Origin: an uncultured Coriobacteriaceae bacterium
GTDB taxonomy: Bacteria; Actinomycetota; Coriobacteriia; Coriobacteriales; Atopobiaceae
Length of the DNA: 21,004 nucleotides
Assembly: GCA_900552935.1 (NCBI GenBank)
Contig: USBN01000025.1
Coordinates: 1 to 21,004 of the forward strand
Direction of reading: 5' to 3'
Shown piece by piece: positions 1 to 6,049 of the stretch. Position 1 is the stretch's first letter. The number at the start of each line of letters is the position of its first letter. The translations under genes and the position numbers were made by a program. The notes beneath the pieces were generated by a model. The model made no database searches and had not been told where the DNA came from. It was given only the letters and a program-made list of their open reading frames with translations.

Positions 1-272
1 CCACGTATGGCTTCTTTGGCACCATCCCTGCCACCGAGCCCACCGCTGCCGTGTCCGTGGCCGCCACTAAGGGCCTGCAGCTCGTCTTTGCTGTCCTCCT
101 GATGGTCCTCGGCCTCATCGTTGCCGTGAACTGCCTCAAGGAGCTCTTCGGCAAGGAGACCGGTTCCATGCCCGACGAGCAGCCCGAGTGGACCGAGCTC
201 GGCCGCGAGCACGTCGCCGCTTCTGCTGGCAAGGGTGCCGCTTCTGGTGCCGCTGTCACCGAGAAGGCCTAG
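1..272 (+). CDS. C-terminal end of an unidentified membrane protein (partial)
   Basis: The reading frame is open from the window edge (first complete codon at base 3) to TAG at 270-272, giving about 89 residues of a longer protein. One clear hydrophobic segment begins near the GLQLVFAVLLMVLG stretch and runs to VAVNCL. It is followed by a charged, Ala/Gly/Glu-rich tail that looks cytoplasmic. A GTG at base 51 could be read as a start, but the frame continues upstream without a stop and no Shine-Dalgarno sequence precedes it, so this is best read as a truncated C-terminus. A multi-pass transporter is a guess from the helix plus short tail. No family could be named. The last four codons and the stop lie inside a 40-bp tandem repeat. 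Confidence 0.6.
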   Translation, partial: TYGFFGTIPATEPTAAVSVAATKGLQLVFAVLLMVLGLIVAVNCLKELFGKETGSMPDEQPEWTELGREHVAASAGKGAASGAAVTEKA

Positions 273-360
273 GCGCTCGACTCCTAGCGCTGCTCTCGTC
301 GAGAGGGCGTAGGCGCTCGACTTCTAGCGCAGCTCTCGCCGTGAAGGCGCAGACGCTTCG
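261..360 (+). repeat. 40-bp tandem repeat, about 2.3 copies, overlapping a stop codon
   Basis: Bases 261-300 and 301-340 are near-identical 40-bp units, and a decayed third copy starts at 341. Each unit contains the core AGGCGCTCGACT followed by CTAGCGC. The first unit begins within the last codons of the upstream gene, so the duplication includes its stop codon. The unit junction contains the small palindrome CTCTCG-T-CGAGAG. Confidence 0.8.
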
Positions 361-410
361 CATCCTCCTCATTTCCATCGCCGACTTATCGACTCGCAGC
401 CGGCTTTGGT

Positions 411-443
411 GGGCCCGCATCCTCGTGGTGCGGGCCCTTTTTT
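411..443 (+). terminator. Rho-independent terminator of the upstream membrane-protein gene
   Basis: A perfect 9-bp stem, GGGCCCGCA (411-419) with TGCGGGCCC (429-437), has a 9-nt loop and is followed directly by six T residues (438-443). It lies about 140 bases after the stop codon, beyond the tandem repeats. Confidence 0.85.
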
Positions 444-445
444 GT

Positions 446-509
446 GCGCGTGTTTGCGTGCGCTTGCTGCGTGCTTGGCGTGCGACTGGCGCGTGTTTGG
501 CGTGCGGGG
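446..509 (+). repeat. Degenerate 21-22-bp tandem repeat, 3 copies
   Basis: Three imperfect units, at about 446-467, 468-489 and 490-509, share the pattern GCGTGTTTGGCGTGCG. They follow the terminator directly. The copies are diverged and unit borders are approximate. Confidence 0.45.
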
Positions 510-573
510 ATGCCGTGGGAGGATGGTGCCTTCACGCGCTGGCGGCCTGCTAACATCGGAGCGCTGGCATGCG

Positions 574-604
574 GCACATATAAGTGTCCTAAGCGCGACG
601 AAAC
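574..604 (+). repeat. Dispersed 30-bp repeat, copy A
   Basis: This contains the core CATATAAG-TGTC-CTAAGCG then CGACGAAAC. Bases 576-604 match copy B (679-707) at 28 of 29 positions. Two AAG elements 10 bp apart sit in the core, which would suit a protein binding one face of the helix. Function is unknown. Confidence 0.7.
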
Positions 605-676
605 ATGCGTGTGCCGCCGGGGCTGCGGTCGGGGACGGCCTGCGGCCGAGACGACCGGGACCCTGGCGCTCCTTCG

Positions 677-707
677 ACACATATAAGCGTCCTAAGCGCG
701 ACGAAAC
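677..707 (+). repeat. Dispersed 30-bp repeat, copy B
   Basis: This is nearly identical to copy A (one difference over 29 bp), 103 bp downstream, with unrelated flanks. The core is AAGCGTCCTAAGCG, a direct repeat of AAGCG at 10-bp spacing. Confidence 0.7.
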
Positions 708-728
708 TGAGTGGCGAAAGGACGGGGG

Positions 729-808
729 TGCGGCGTTTCTGCACGCTGGCTCCATTGCTGCGGCGTTCCTGCACGTTGGATCCATTGCTGCGGCGTTATT
801 GCACGCTG
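729..808 (+). repeat. 30-bp tandem repeat, about 2.7 copies
   Basis: Units at 729-758 and 759-788 are followed by a partial unit from 789. They share TGCGGCGTT, CTGCACG and TCCATTGC with few substitutions. The units abut directly with no spacers, so this is not a CRISPR array. Inverted relatives follow at 820-866. Confidence 0.8.
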
Positions 809-819
809 CGCGGGCCTTG

Positions 820-866
820 AGCGTGCAGAAGCGCCATGCCAACGAGCGGGACGTGTAAAAGCGCCA
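820..866 (-). repeat. Inverted relatives of the 30-bp tandem unit
   Basis: AGCGTGCAGAAGCGCC at 820-835 is the reverse complement, with one mismatch, of bases 732-747 in the tandem array. A weaker copy (ACGTGTAAAAGCGCC) lies at 851-865. RNA from this stretch could fold into a long hairpin. Confidence 0.6.
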
Positions 867-924
867 CGGTAGCGAGAGGAGCGGCGCGGCGGGCGGGGCG
901 GCGCGGCGAGGGGAGCGGCGCGGC

Positions 925-954
925 GAGACACGGCGCAGTGAGACACGGCGCAGC
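925..954 (+). repeat. 15-bp tandem repeat, 2 copies, in a purine/G-rich stretch
   Basis: GAGACACGGCGCAGT (925-939) is followed by GAGACACGGCGCAGC (940-954). The surrounding 871-965 is strongly G/A-biased on this strand, with repeated GGAGCGGCGCGGCG elements at about 878 and 911. Confidence 0.65.
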
Positions 955-987
955 GAGGGGGAGGGACGGCGTGGGAGAGTCGATTTG

Positions 988-1017
988 ACGCGTATGAGCC
1001 GTCTAAGCATGCCGATT
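988..1017 (+). repeat. Dispersed 30-bp repeat, diverged copy C
   Basis: Alignment to copy B gives about 19 of 30 identities, including the TAAGC core. It is closer to copy D, sharing ACGC, ATG and TAAGCATGC at the same spacing. A further TAAGCGTCC fragment lies at 1023-1031. Confidence 0.5.
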
Positions 1018-1058
1018 TTCGCTAAGCGTCCGCGCGCCATGGGGCCGCCCGCGGGATG

Positions 1059-1088
1059 ACGCACATGGACGGCTTAAGCATGCGAATT
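1059..1088 (+). repeat. Dispersed 30-bp repeat, diverged copy D
   Basis: This shares ACGC-ATG-TAAGCATGC-GA with copy C, with one deleted base. The CACAT at its left end matches copies A and B. Together the four copies suggest a decayed repeat family. Confidence 0.5.
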
Positions 1089-1136
1089 ATGCGTCCTACC
1101 CGGGGAAGCGAACTATGCGGCGCGGCCTCGCACCCG

Positions 1137-1235
1137 GGCTATCCCGTACGCCTCCACCCTCGCGCCCCGCGTCCAGGCCACCCCGTATACCCGTGCCCTC
1201 GTGCCCCGCGCCTGGGTTACCCCGGGCTCCGTGCC
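1137..1235 (+). repeat. 39-bp tandem repeat, about 2.5 copies
   Basis: Units at 1137-1175 and 1176-1214 are followed by a partial unit at 1215-1235. They share GG-TA/CC-CCCG at the left and CCCTCGNGCCCCGCG at the right. The C-rich unit would read as a proline/arginine-rich peptide, but 39 bp being a multiple of three is the only coding hint. Confidence 0.7.
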
Positions 1236-1328
1236 GTATCCGACGTTCTGCTTCCGCCTCGCGTTTCACATCGGCTGTCCACCGATTTCGAGCTTGTGTC
1301 GATAGGGAGAAGGCAAGCCGCGGGCGCG

Positions 1329-1334
1329 TATACT
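1329..1334 (+). promoter_or_regulatory. Candidate -10 element for disA
   Basis: TATACT lies 29 bases before the disA ATG, with an AT-rich run after it. No convincing TTGACA-like -35 sits at 16-19 bp upstream, so this is a weak or activator-dependent candidate. Confidence 0.4.
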
Positions 1335-1363
1335 TGAAAAAACATGCAACTTGAGGGGGCGCT

Positions 1364-2461
1364 ATGGGTCAGGAAGTCGAGAAGAACGTCGAAAACGAGG
1401 GAGTGCCTGTTGAGGAGTCCCTTGAGGAACGTCTTCAGCGGGCAATCGCGGTCACTGCTCCCGGCACTGCCGTGCGTCGTGCGCTCGACATGATCATTGC
1501 CGGCCACCTCGGCGCGCTCATCTGCGTGGGCGACACGGAGACCGTTCTCGGCGCTGGCAATGACGGCTTCCCTCTGAACATCTCCTTTACCGCGAACCGC
1601 CTCTTCGAGCTCTCGAAGATGGACGGCGCCATCGTCGTCGACCGCGACCTTACCCAGATCCTTCGCGCGAACTTCCACCTGAATCCGGACCCGAGCCTCC
1701 CCACGAGCGAGACGGGCATGCGTCACCGCACCGCCGCTCGTATGAGCCTCCTCACGAAGGCGCTCGTGATCTCGGTCTCGGAGCGCCGCCAGGTCGTCAA
1801 CCTATATGTGGGGGGAAGGTCCTTCCAGCTCAAGAGCGTCCCGCAGCTTATGGCGAGTGCCTCGCAGCTCATCACCACCCTCCAGACCACGCGCCAGTCG
1901 CTCGACCGTGCCCTGCTGCGCCTCTCCACGCTCGAGCTCGACAACTACGTCACCCTTGCGGACGTCACGACGATCCTCAACTACTTCGAGACCCTCATGA
2001 CCGCCGCGGACGAGCTCGACCGCATCGTCGATCAGCTGGGCAGCGAGGGCCGCACCGTCGAGATGCAGCGCGAGCAGCTCGCCGGCGACATGGATCACGA
2101 GTACCTTCTCATGATCCGCGACTATGCCCGCGATTCCTCGGAGGAGAACGCCGAGGCAATCCGCGCCAAGCTCCATGCCGCCGCGCCCTCGCAGTGGCGT
2201 TCTCCCAATCGTGTCGCCAAGGTGCTCGGCTACGATGACCTGCACGAGGATAGCGTCCTCGTACCGCTGGGCCTGCGCACGCTCAATCGCGTCTCGGTCG
2301 TTCGCGAGGGCATGGCCGATAAGATCGTCGACGAGTACGGCAACCTTCGCGAGCTCATGGATGATATCGAGCAGAATCCCAACCGCCTGGGCGAGCTGGG
2401 CGTCAGGAACCCGAACATCCTCACGGATAGCCTCTATCGCATGTGGGGCAAGAAGGAGTAG
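1364..2461 (+). CDS. disA: DNA integrity scanning diadenylate cyclase DisA
   Basis: DisA condenses two ATP into cyclic di-AMP and scans DNA for branched structures, which inhibit it. The 365-residue product has the family length. The N-terminal diadenylate cyclase (DAC) domain carries the DGA motif (residues 87-89, in SKMDGAIVVD) and the RHR motif (120-122). The position before RHR, normally threonine in DisA (GTRHR), is methionine here (GMRHR). A helical linker follows, and the C-terminal helix-hairpin-helix region (about 285-365, RVAKVLGYDD...) is the DNA-binding part. The ATG is preceded by GAGGGGG at good spacing. ispD starts two bases after the stop. DisA beside ispD-ispF is also seen in Bacillus, where radA lies just upstream; here a repeat-filled gap does instead. 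Confidence 0.96.
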   Translation: MGQEVEKNVENEGVPVEESLEERLQRAIAVTAPGTAVRRALDMIIAGHLGALICVGDTETVLGAGNDGFPLNISFTANRLFELSKMDGAIVVDRDLTQILRANFHLNPDPSLPTSETGMRHRTAARMSLLTKALVISVSERRQVVNLYVGGRSFQLKSVPQLMASASQLITTLQTTRQSLDRALLRLSTLELDNYVTLADVTTILNYFETLMTAADELDRIVDQLGSEGRTVEMQREQLAGDMDHEYLLMIRDYARDSSEENAEAIRAKLHAAAPSQWRSPNRVAKVLGYDDLHEDSVLVPLGLRTLNRVSVVREGMADKIVDEYGNLRELMDDIEQNPNRLGELGVRNPNILTDSLYRMWGKKE

Positions 2462-2463
2462 CG

Positions 2464-3231
2464 ATGGACGCGAGCCTCATCAATACTTCTGCGCCTGATA
2501 CCTGCGCCGTTATCGCCGCCGGTGGCCTGGGCATGCGATTTGGCGATCCGCACGGCAAGCAGTATGTCGAGCTTTGCGGCTTGCCGGTCCTGTGCTGGTC
2601 CATCGCCGCTTTCGACGACTCGCCCTCCGTGGGCGCCATTGTGGTCGTGTGCCCGCGGGACCGCGTTGACGAGACTCGCGCTGCCGTGGGCCGTCTTGCG
2701 CCTGCCACGCCCGTTGCCTACGTTTCCGGCGGAGCGACTCGCCAGGAGAGCTGCCTTGCGGGCATCCGCGCAATTCCCGAGGGCTACGAGTTCGCCGCCA
2801 TTCACGACGGAGCTCGTCCCCTCATCGAGCCGGAGACGATCGAGCGCGTCATTGCCCGCGTTCGCGATGACGCCTCCATAGCTGGAGCCATCTGCGCTCA
2901 CCCCTCCGCTGACACGCTGAAGATCGTGGAGGACGGCGTCGTGTGCTCGACGCCGGAGCGCTCGCGTTACTGGGCGGTGCAAACTCCGCAGGTATTTCGC
3001 CTGGATGAGGTTCTTGCCGCGCACGAGCGCGCCGCGAGCGAGGGCTTTTTGGGCACGGACGATTCCTCCCTCGTCGAGCGCATGGGCGGGGTCGTTGCCT
3101 GTGTCGAGAGCCCAAGCGACAACATGAAGGTCACGGTGCCCGAGGACCGTCTTCCCATTGAGGCCATCCTCAAGCAGAGGCTTGCGGTGCGTCACGCGGG
3201 TTCCATGCGTATGGTGGGCGATGTCTCATGA
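2464..3231 (+). CDS. ispD: 2-C-methyl-D-erythritol 4-phosphate cytidylyltransferase
   Basis: This enzyme transfers CMP from CTP to methylerythritol phosphate, the third step of the MEP isoprenoid pathway. The 255-residue product shows the nucleotide-binding loop AAGGLGMRFGDPHGKQY (residues 18-34) with Arg25 and Lys32 in the expected positions. It also has HDGARP, TPQVFRLDEV and the C-terminal TDDSSLVE and NMKVT motifs. The usual PKQ of the loop is GKQ here, a minor variant. I chose the ATG at 2464 because AAGGAG (2453-2458) lies five bases before it. An upstream ATG at 2443 lies inside disA and lacks a ribosome-binding site. The stop overlaps the ispF start (ATGA), so translation is probably coupled. 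Confidence 0.95.
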   Translation: MDASLINTSAPDTCAVIAAGGLGMRFGDPHGKQYVELCGLPVLCWSIAAFDDSPSVGAIVVVCPRDRVDETRAAVGRLAPATPVAYVSGGATRQESCLAGIRAIPEGYEFAAIHDGARPLIEPETIERVIARVRDDASIAGAICAHPSADTLKIVEDGVVCSTPERSRYWAVQTPQVFRLDEVLAAHERAASEGFLGTDDSSLVERMGGVVACVESPSDNMKVTVPEDRLPIEAILKQRLAVRHAGSMRMVGDVS

Positions 3232-3710
3232 CGTTGAGGATCGGACACGGCTATGACGTCCACAAGCTCGTTGAGGGCAGGAAGCTTATCCTCTGCGGCG
3301 TCGAGATTCCCCACAAGTTGGGGCTTCTCGGCCATTCGGACGCGGATGTCGCCACGCATGCCGTAGCAGATGCCATCTTGGGTGCCACGCGCCTGGGAGA
3401 CCTCGGCAAGCTATTCCCCGACACAGACCCGGCCTACGCCGGTGCCAACTCGCTCGAGCTCCTCGCCCAGGTCATGCGCCTCGCGCGTGAGCGTGGCTAT
3501 GAGCTCCTGGACTGCGACTGTACGATCGCCGCCCAGGCGCCCAAGCTTGCGCCCCATCGAGAGCAAATGCGCGCGAACCTCGCGCGGGCACTTGGCGTGG
3601 GAGTCGAGAGCGTGGGTGTGAAGGCCACCACTACCGAGCGCCTTGGGTTCGTCGGGCGCGAGGAGGGGATGGCAGCCTGGGCGGTCTGCATCATGGAAGA
3701 CGCACGCTAG
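3228..3710 (+). CDS. ispF: 2-C-methyl-D-erythritol 2,4-cyclodiphosphate synthase
   Basis: IspF cyclises CDP-methylerythritol 2-phosphate with release of CMP, a later step of the same pathway as its neighbour ispD. The 160-residue length is typical of this homotrimeric enzyme. The zinc ligands are visible as Asp10 and His12 (GYDVH) and His44 (GHSDADVATH). The FPDTDP substrate loop and the C-terminal KATTTERLGFVGREEGMA signature are intact. The start overlaps the ispD stop by four bases. IspE, the enzyme between these two steps, is not in the window. Confidence 0.97.
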   Translation: MTLRIGHGYDVHKLVEGRKLILCGVEIPHKLGLLGHSDADVATHAVADAILGATRLGDLGKLFPDTDPAYAGANSLELLAQVMRLARERGYELLDCDCTIAAQAPKLAPHREQMRANLARALGVGVESVGVKATTTERLGFVGREEGMAAWAVCIMEDAR

Positions 3711-3749
3711 AGCTGCCCCTCGTTCACCCATTTGTAACCCGGCATTGTC

Positions 3750-3773
3750 GGCCCCGCGCTATTTTGTGGGGCC
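3750..3773 (+). other. Stem-loop between ispF and cysE
   Basis: GGCCCC (3750-3755) can pair with GGGGCC (3768-3773) around a 12-nt loop. No T-run follows, so it is not a typical terminator. It could mark the end of the disA-ispDF unit or be a processing or attenuation element. No T-box features are present in the 114-base gap. Confidence 0.35.
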
Positions 3774-3824
3774 ATGCTCTGGTTACGAGCGAGGGGAAGT
3801 ACCCAGGCACAAGTTAGGACCAAC

Positions 3825-4556
3825 ATGTTTGATCGCATTCGCGAGGACATCGCGACCTTCAGGTCTCATGACCCGGCCGCGACCTCAACCATATCCATCC
3901 TGCTCAATTCGCCCGGCATGCGTGCCATCTGGGCGTATCGGCGCCAGCACTGGCTGTGGACTCACGGGCACAAACTCCTCGCGCGCACGCTTTCCACCTG
4001 GAGTCGCCACCGCTTCGGCGTGGAGATCCACCCGGGAGCGACTATCGGCCGCCGCTTCGTTATCGACCACGGCATGGGCATCGTCGTGGGAGAGACGACC
4101 ATCATTGGCGATGATTGCCAGCTCTACCAGGGTGTGACCCTTGGCGGAACCGGTAAGGAGGGCGGCAAGCGCCACCCGACGCTTGGCAACAACGTCGTGG
4201 TGGGCGTGGGCGCGTCGGTCCTTGGCAACACCACGCTTGGCGACAATGTCAGGGTTGGCGGAGGCGCTGTCGTCGTGCGCGACGTCCCGGCCGACTGCAC
4301 GGTCGTCGGAATTCCCGGTCACGTCACCACAAAGGGAGGCGTGCGCGTGCGTACCGCCGCGGGCGACCGTCTCACCTGCATTTCAATGGCGGACCAGTCT
4401 ACAATTGACAAGATTATCCGTGAACGCGAGGACGTAGAGCACCGCGAGTACCTTCCCGATCCCATCGATCGCACGGTCGACGACCTCGCCTCGAAGGTGG
4501 AGCGCCTCGAGAGGCGAATCGCCGAGCTGGAGAGCCAGCTTCAGGACAAGGAGTAG
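3825..4556 (+). CDS. cysE: Serine O-acetyltransferase
   Basis: CysE acetylates L-serine with acetyl-CoA to O-acetylserine, the precursor of cysteine. The 243-residue product has a short helical N-terminal domain (1-60) and then left-handed beta-helix hexapeptide repeats (about 65-165). The active-site DHGMGIVVGET (from Asp81-His82), the GGTGK loop and RHPTLG (116-121) are present. Residues 195-243 form a charged, coiled-coil-like tail (VERLERRIAELESQLQ), longer than in short CysE forms. I chose the ATG at 3825, which gives the typical MFDRIREDI start and has AGGA five bases upstream. An ATG at 3774 has no such support. The gene stops three bases before cysS, so cysteine supply and Cys-tRNA charging are probably co-expressed. 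Confidence 0.94.
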   Translation: MFDRIREDIATFRSHDPAATSTISILLNSPGMRAIWAYRRQHWLWTHGHKLLARTLSTWSRHRFGVEIHPGATIGRRFVIDHGMGIVVGETTIIGDDCQLYQGVTLGGTGKEGGKRHPTLGNNVVVGVGASVLGNTTLGDNVRVGGGAVVVRDVPADCTVVGIPGHVTTKGGVRVRTAAGDRLTCISMADQSTIDKIIREREDVEHREYLPDPIDRTVDDLASKVERLERRIAELESQLQDKE

Positions 4557-4559
4557 CCA

Positions 4560-6047
4560 ATGCTCGTCTATAACACCCAACTTCACAAGAAAGTCGAGCT
4601 TACGCCCATCGAGCCCGGCAAGATTCGCATGTACGTCTGCGGTCCCACCGTCTATGACCAGATTCACGTCGGCAACGGCCGCACGTTCCTGGCCTTCGAC
4701 GTCATTCGCCGTTACCTCATGTACAAGGGCTACCAGGTCACCTTCGCCCAGAACCTGACCGATGTGGACGACAAGATCATCAAGCGCGCCAACGAGCAGG
4801 GCCGCACTTCCGAGGACGTCGCCAGCGAGTTTTCCGACGCCTTCATCGAGCAGATGCACCGCATGGGCGTCCTCGACCCGGATATCCGCCCGCGCGCCAC
4901 GCAGGAGATCGAGGCCATGATCGAGATGATCTCTGGCCTCATCGAGCAGGGCCACGCCTATGCGCCCGGCAACGGCGACGTCTACTTCTCTGTCCGCAGT
5001 GATCCCAGCTACGGCACCGTGTCCGGTCGTAACATCGACGAGCTCAAGGTTGGTGCCCGCATCGAGGCCAACGAGGAGAAGGACGACCCTCTGGACTTCG
5101 CCCTCTGGAAGGCGGCCAAGCCGGGCGAGCCCATGTGGGACTCCCCGTGGGGCAAGGGTCGTCCGGGCTGGCACACCGAGTGCTCTGCGATGGTCCATCG
5201 CTACCTGGGCACCCCGATCGACATTCACGGTGGTGGCCAGGACCTGCAGTTCCCGCACCACGAGAACGAGTACGCGCAGGCCATGTGCTGCTGGCACGAG
5301 CCTCTGGCCAACGTGTGGATGCACTCGGGCATGCTCCTCATCAACGGCGAGAAGATGTCGAAGAGCCTCGGCAACTTCTACACGCTCAAGGAGGTCCTCG
5401 ACAAGTATCCGGCGGATGCCGTGCGCCTGCTGATGCTCCAGACCCACTATCGCTCGCCGCTCGACTTCTCCTTCGATCGTCTCGACGGCGCCGTGGGCAC
5501 GCTCGAGCGCGTGCGTGGCGCCGTTGCCAACCTCCGTTGGGCCGCGGAGAGCTCGAGCGCGAGCGGCCACGAGCTCAATGACGCGGACCGCGCCTTTGGC
5601 AAGGCCGTGGATGACGCCGCCGCCGAGTTCACCCGCCAGATGGACGACGACTTCAACACCGCCGGTGCCCTCGCTGCGCTCTTTGGCCTCGTTACGGCTT
5701 CGAACACCTACCTTGACGAGGCCGGCGCGAACGTTGCCGGCTCCGTGACCCTTCGCGCTTCGGACACGCTCGTCGAGCTCCTCGGCGTCCTCGGCGTCGA
5801 GTCCGTGCGCCCCTCGGCGTCCGAGCTCCCGCACGAGATCGTCGACCTTGCCCGCGAGCAGGCTGGCTATGAGGGCGACGACGCAAACGAGGCAGCGGAC
5901 GCCCTCGTCGCTGCTCGTGCCGAGGCTCGCGCCGCCAAGAACTGGGGCGTTGCCGACGCCATCCGTGATGGCATCGCAGCCCTTGGCCTTGTCGTCGAAG
6001 ACACGGCCGCCGGCACGCGCATCAAGAGCGCCCAGAAGGAGGACTAG
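4560..6047 (+). CDS. cysS: Cysteinyl-tRNA synthetase
   Basis: This class I aminoacyl-tRNA synthetase charges tRNA-Cys with cysteine. The product has 495 residues. The catalytic zinc ligands appear as Cys27 (YVCGPTVYD), Cys208 (HTEC), His233 and Glu237 (HHENE). The HIGH-equivalent motif is HVGN (36-39) and KMSKS is at 265-269. A helical DALR-type anticodon-binding domain follows, ending in a charged tail. The start has AAGGAG just upstream, within the end of cysE. In Bacillus the next gene is mrnC. Here rlmB follows after only two bases, so mrnC is absent from this locus. Confidence 0.97.
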   Translation: MLVYNTQLHKKVELTPIEPGKIRMYVCGPTVYDQIHVGNGRTFLAFDVIRRYLMYKGYQVTFAQNLTDVDDKIIKRANEQGRTSEDVASEFSDAFIEQMHRMGVLDPDIRPRATQEIEAMIEMISGLIEQGHAYAPGNGDVYFSVRSDPSYGTVSGRNIDELKVGARIEANEEKDDPLDFALWKAAKPGEPMWDSPWGKGRPGWHTECSAMVHRYLGTPIDIHGGGQDLQFPHHENEYAQAMCCWHEPLANVWMHSGMLLINGEKMSKSLGNFYTLKEVLDKYPADAVRLLMLQTHYRSPLDFSFDRLDGAVGTLERVRGAVANLRWAAESSSASGHELNDADRAFGKAVDDAAAEFTRQMDDDFNTAGALAALFGLVTASNTYLDEAGANVAGSVTLRASDTLVELLGVLGVESVRPSASELPHEIVDLAREQAGYEGDDANEAADALVAARAEARAAKNWGVADAIRDGIAALGLVVEDTAAGTRIKSAQKED

Positions 6048-6049
6048 GA

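Noticed and set aside
729..808. Possible CRISPR array
   Set aside because: The 30-bp units abut with no spacers between them, and no cas gene is nearby.
369..1064. Open frames of 60-231 codons on both strands in the repeat region
   Set aside because: Arg/Ser/Pro/Ala-rich products made from tandem repeats, with overlapping alternatives on both strands, no ribosome-binding sites and no known domain. Treated as non-coding.
1056..1337. Pro-rich 93-codon frame over the 39-bp repeat
   Set aside because: No Shine-Dalgarno sequence, and the peptide is a direct product of C-rich repeats. It ends within the disA promoter region.
273..1363. Insertion sequence or transposon remnant
   Set aside because: No transposase fragment, no terminal inverted repeats bounding the region and no target duplication could be seen.
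3711..3824. T-box leader upstream of cysE-cysS
   Set aside because: The gap is only 114 bases and lacks a T-box sequence or terminator/antiterminator pair. Only one hairpin without a T-run is present.
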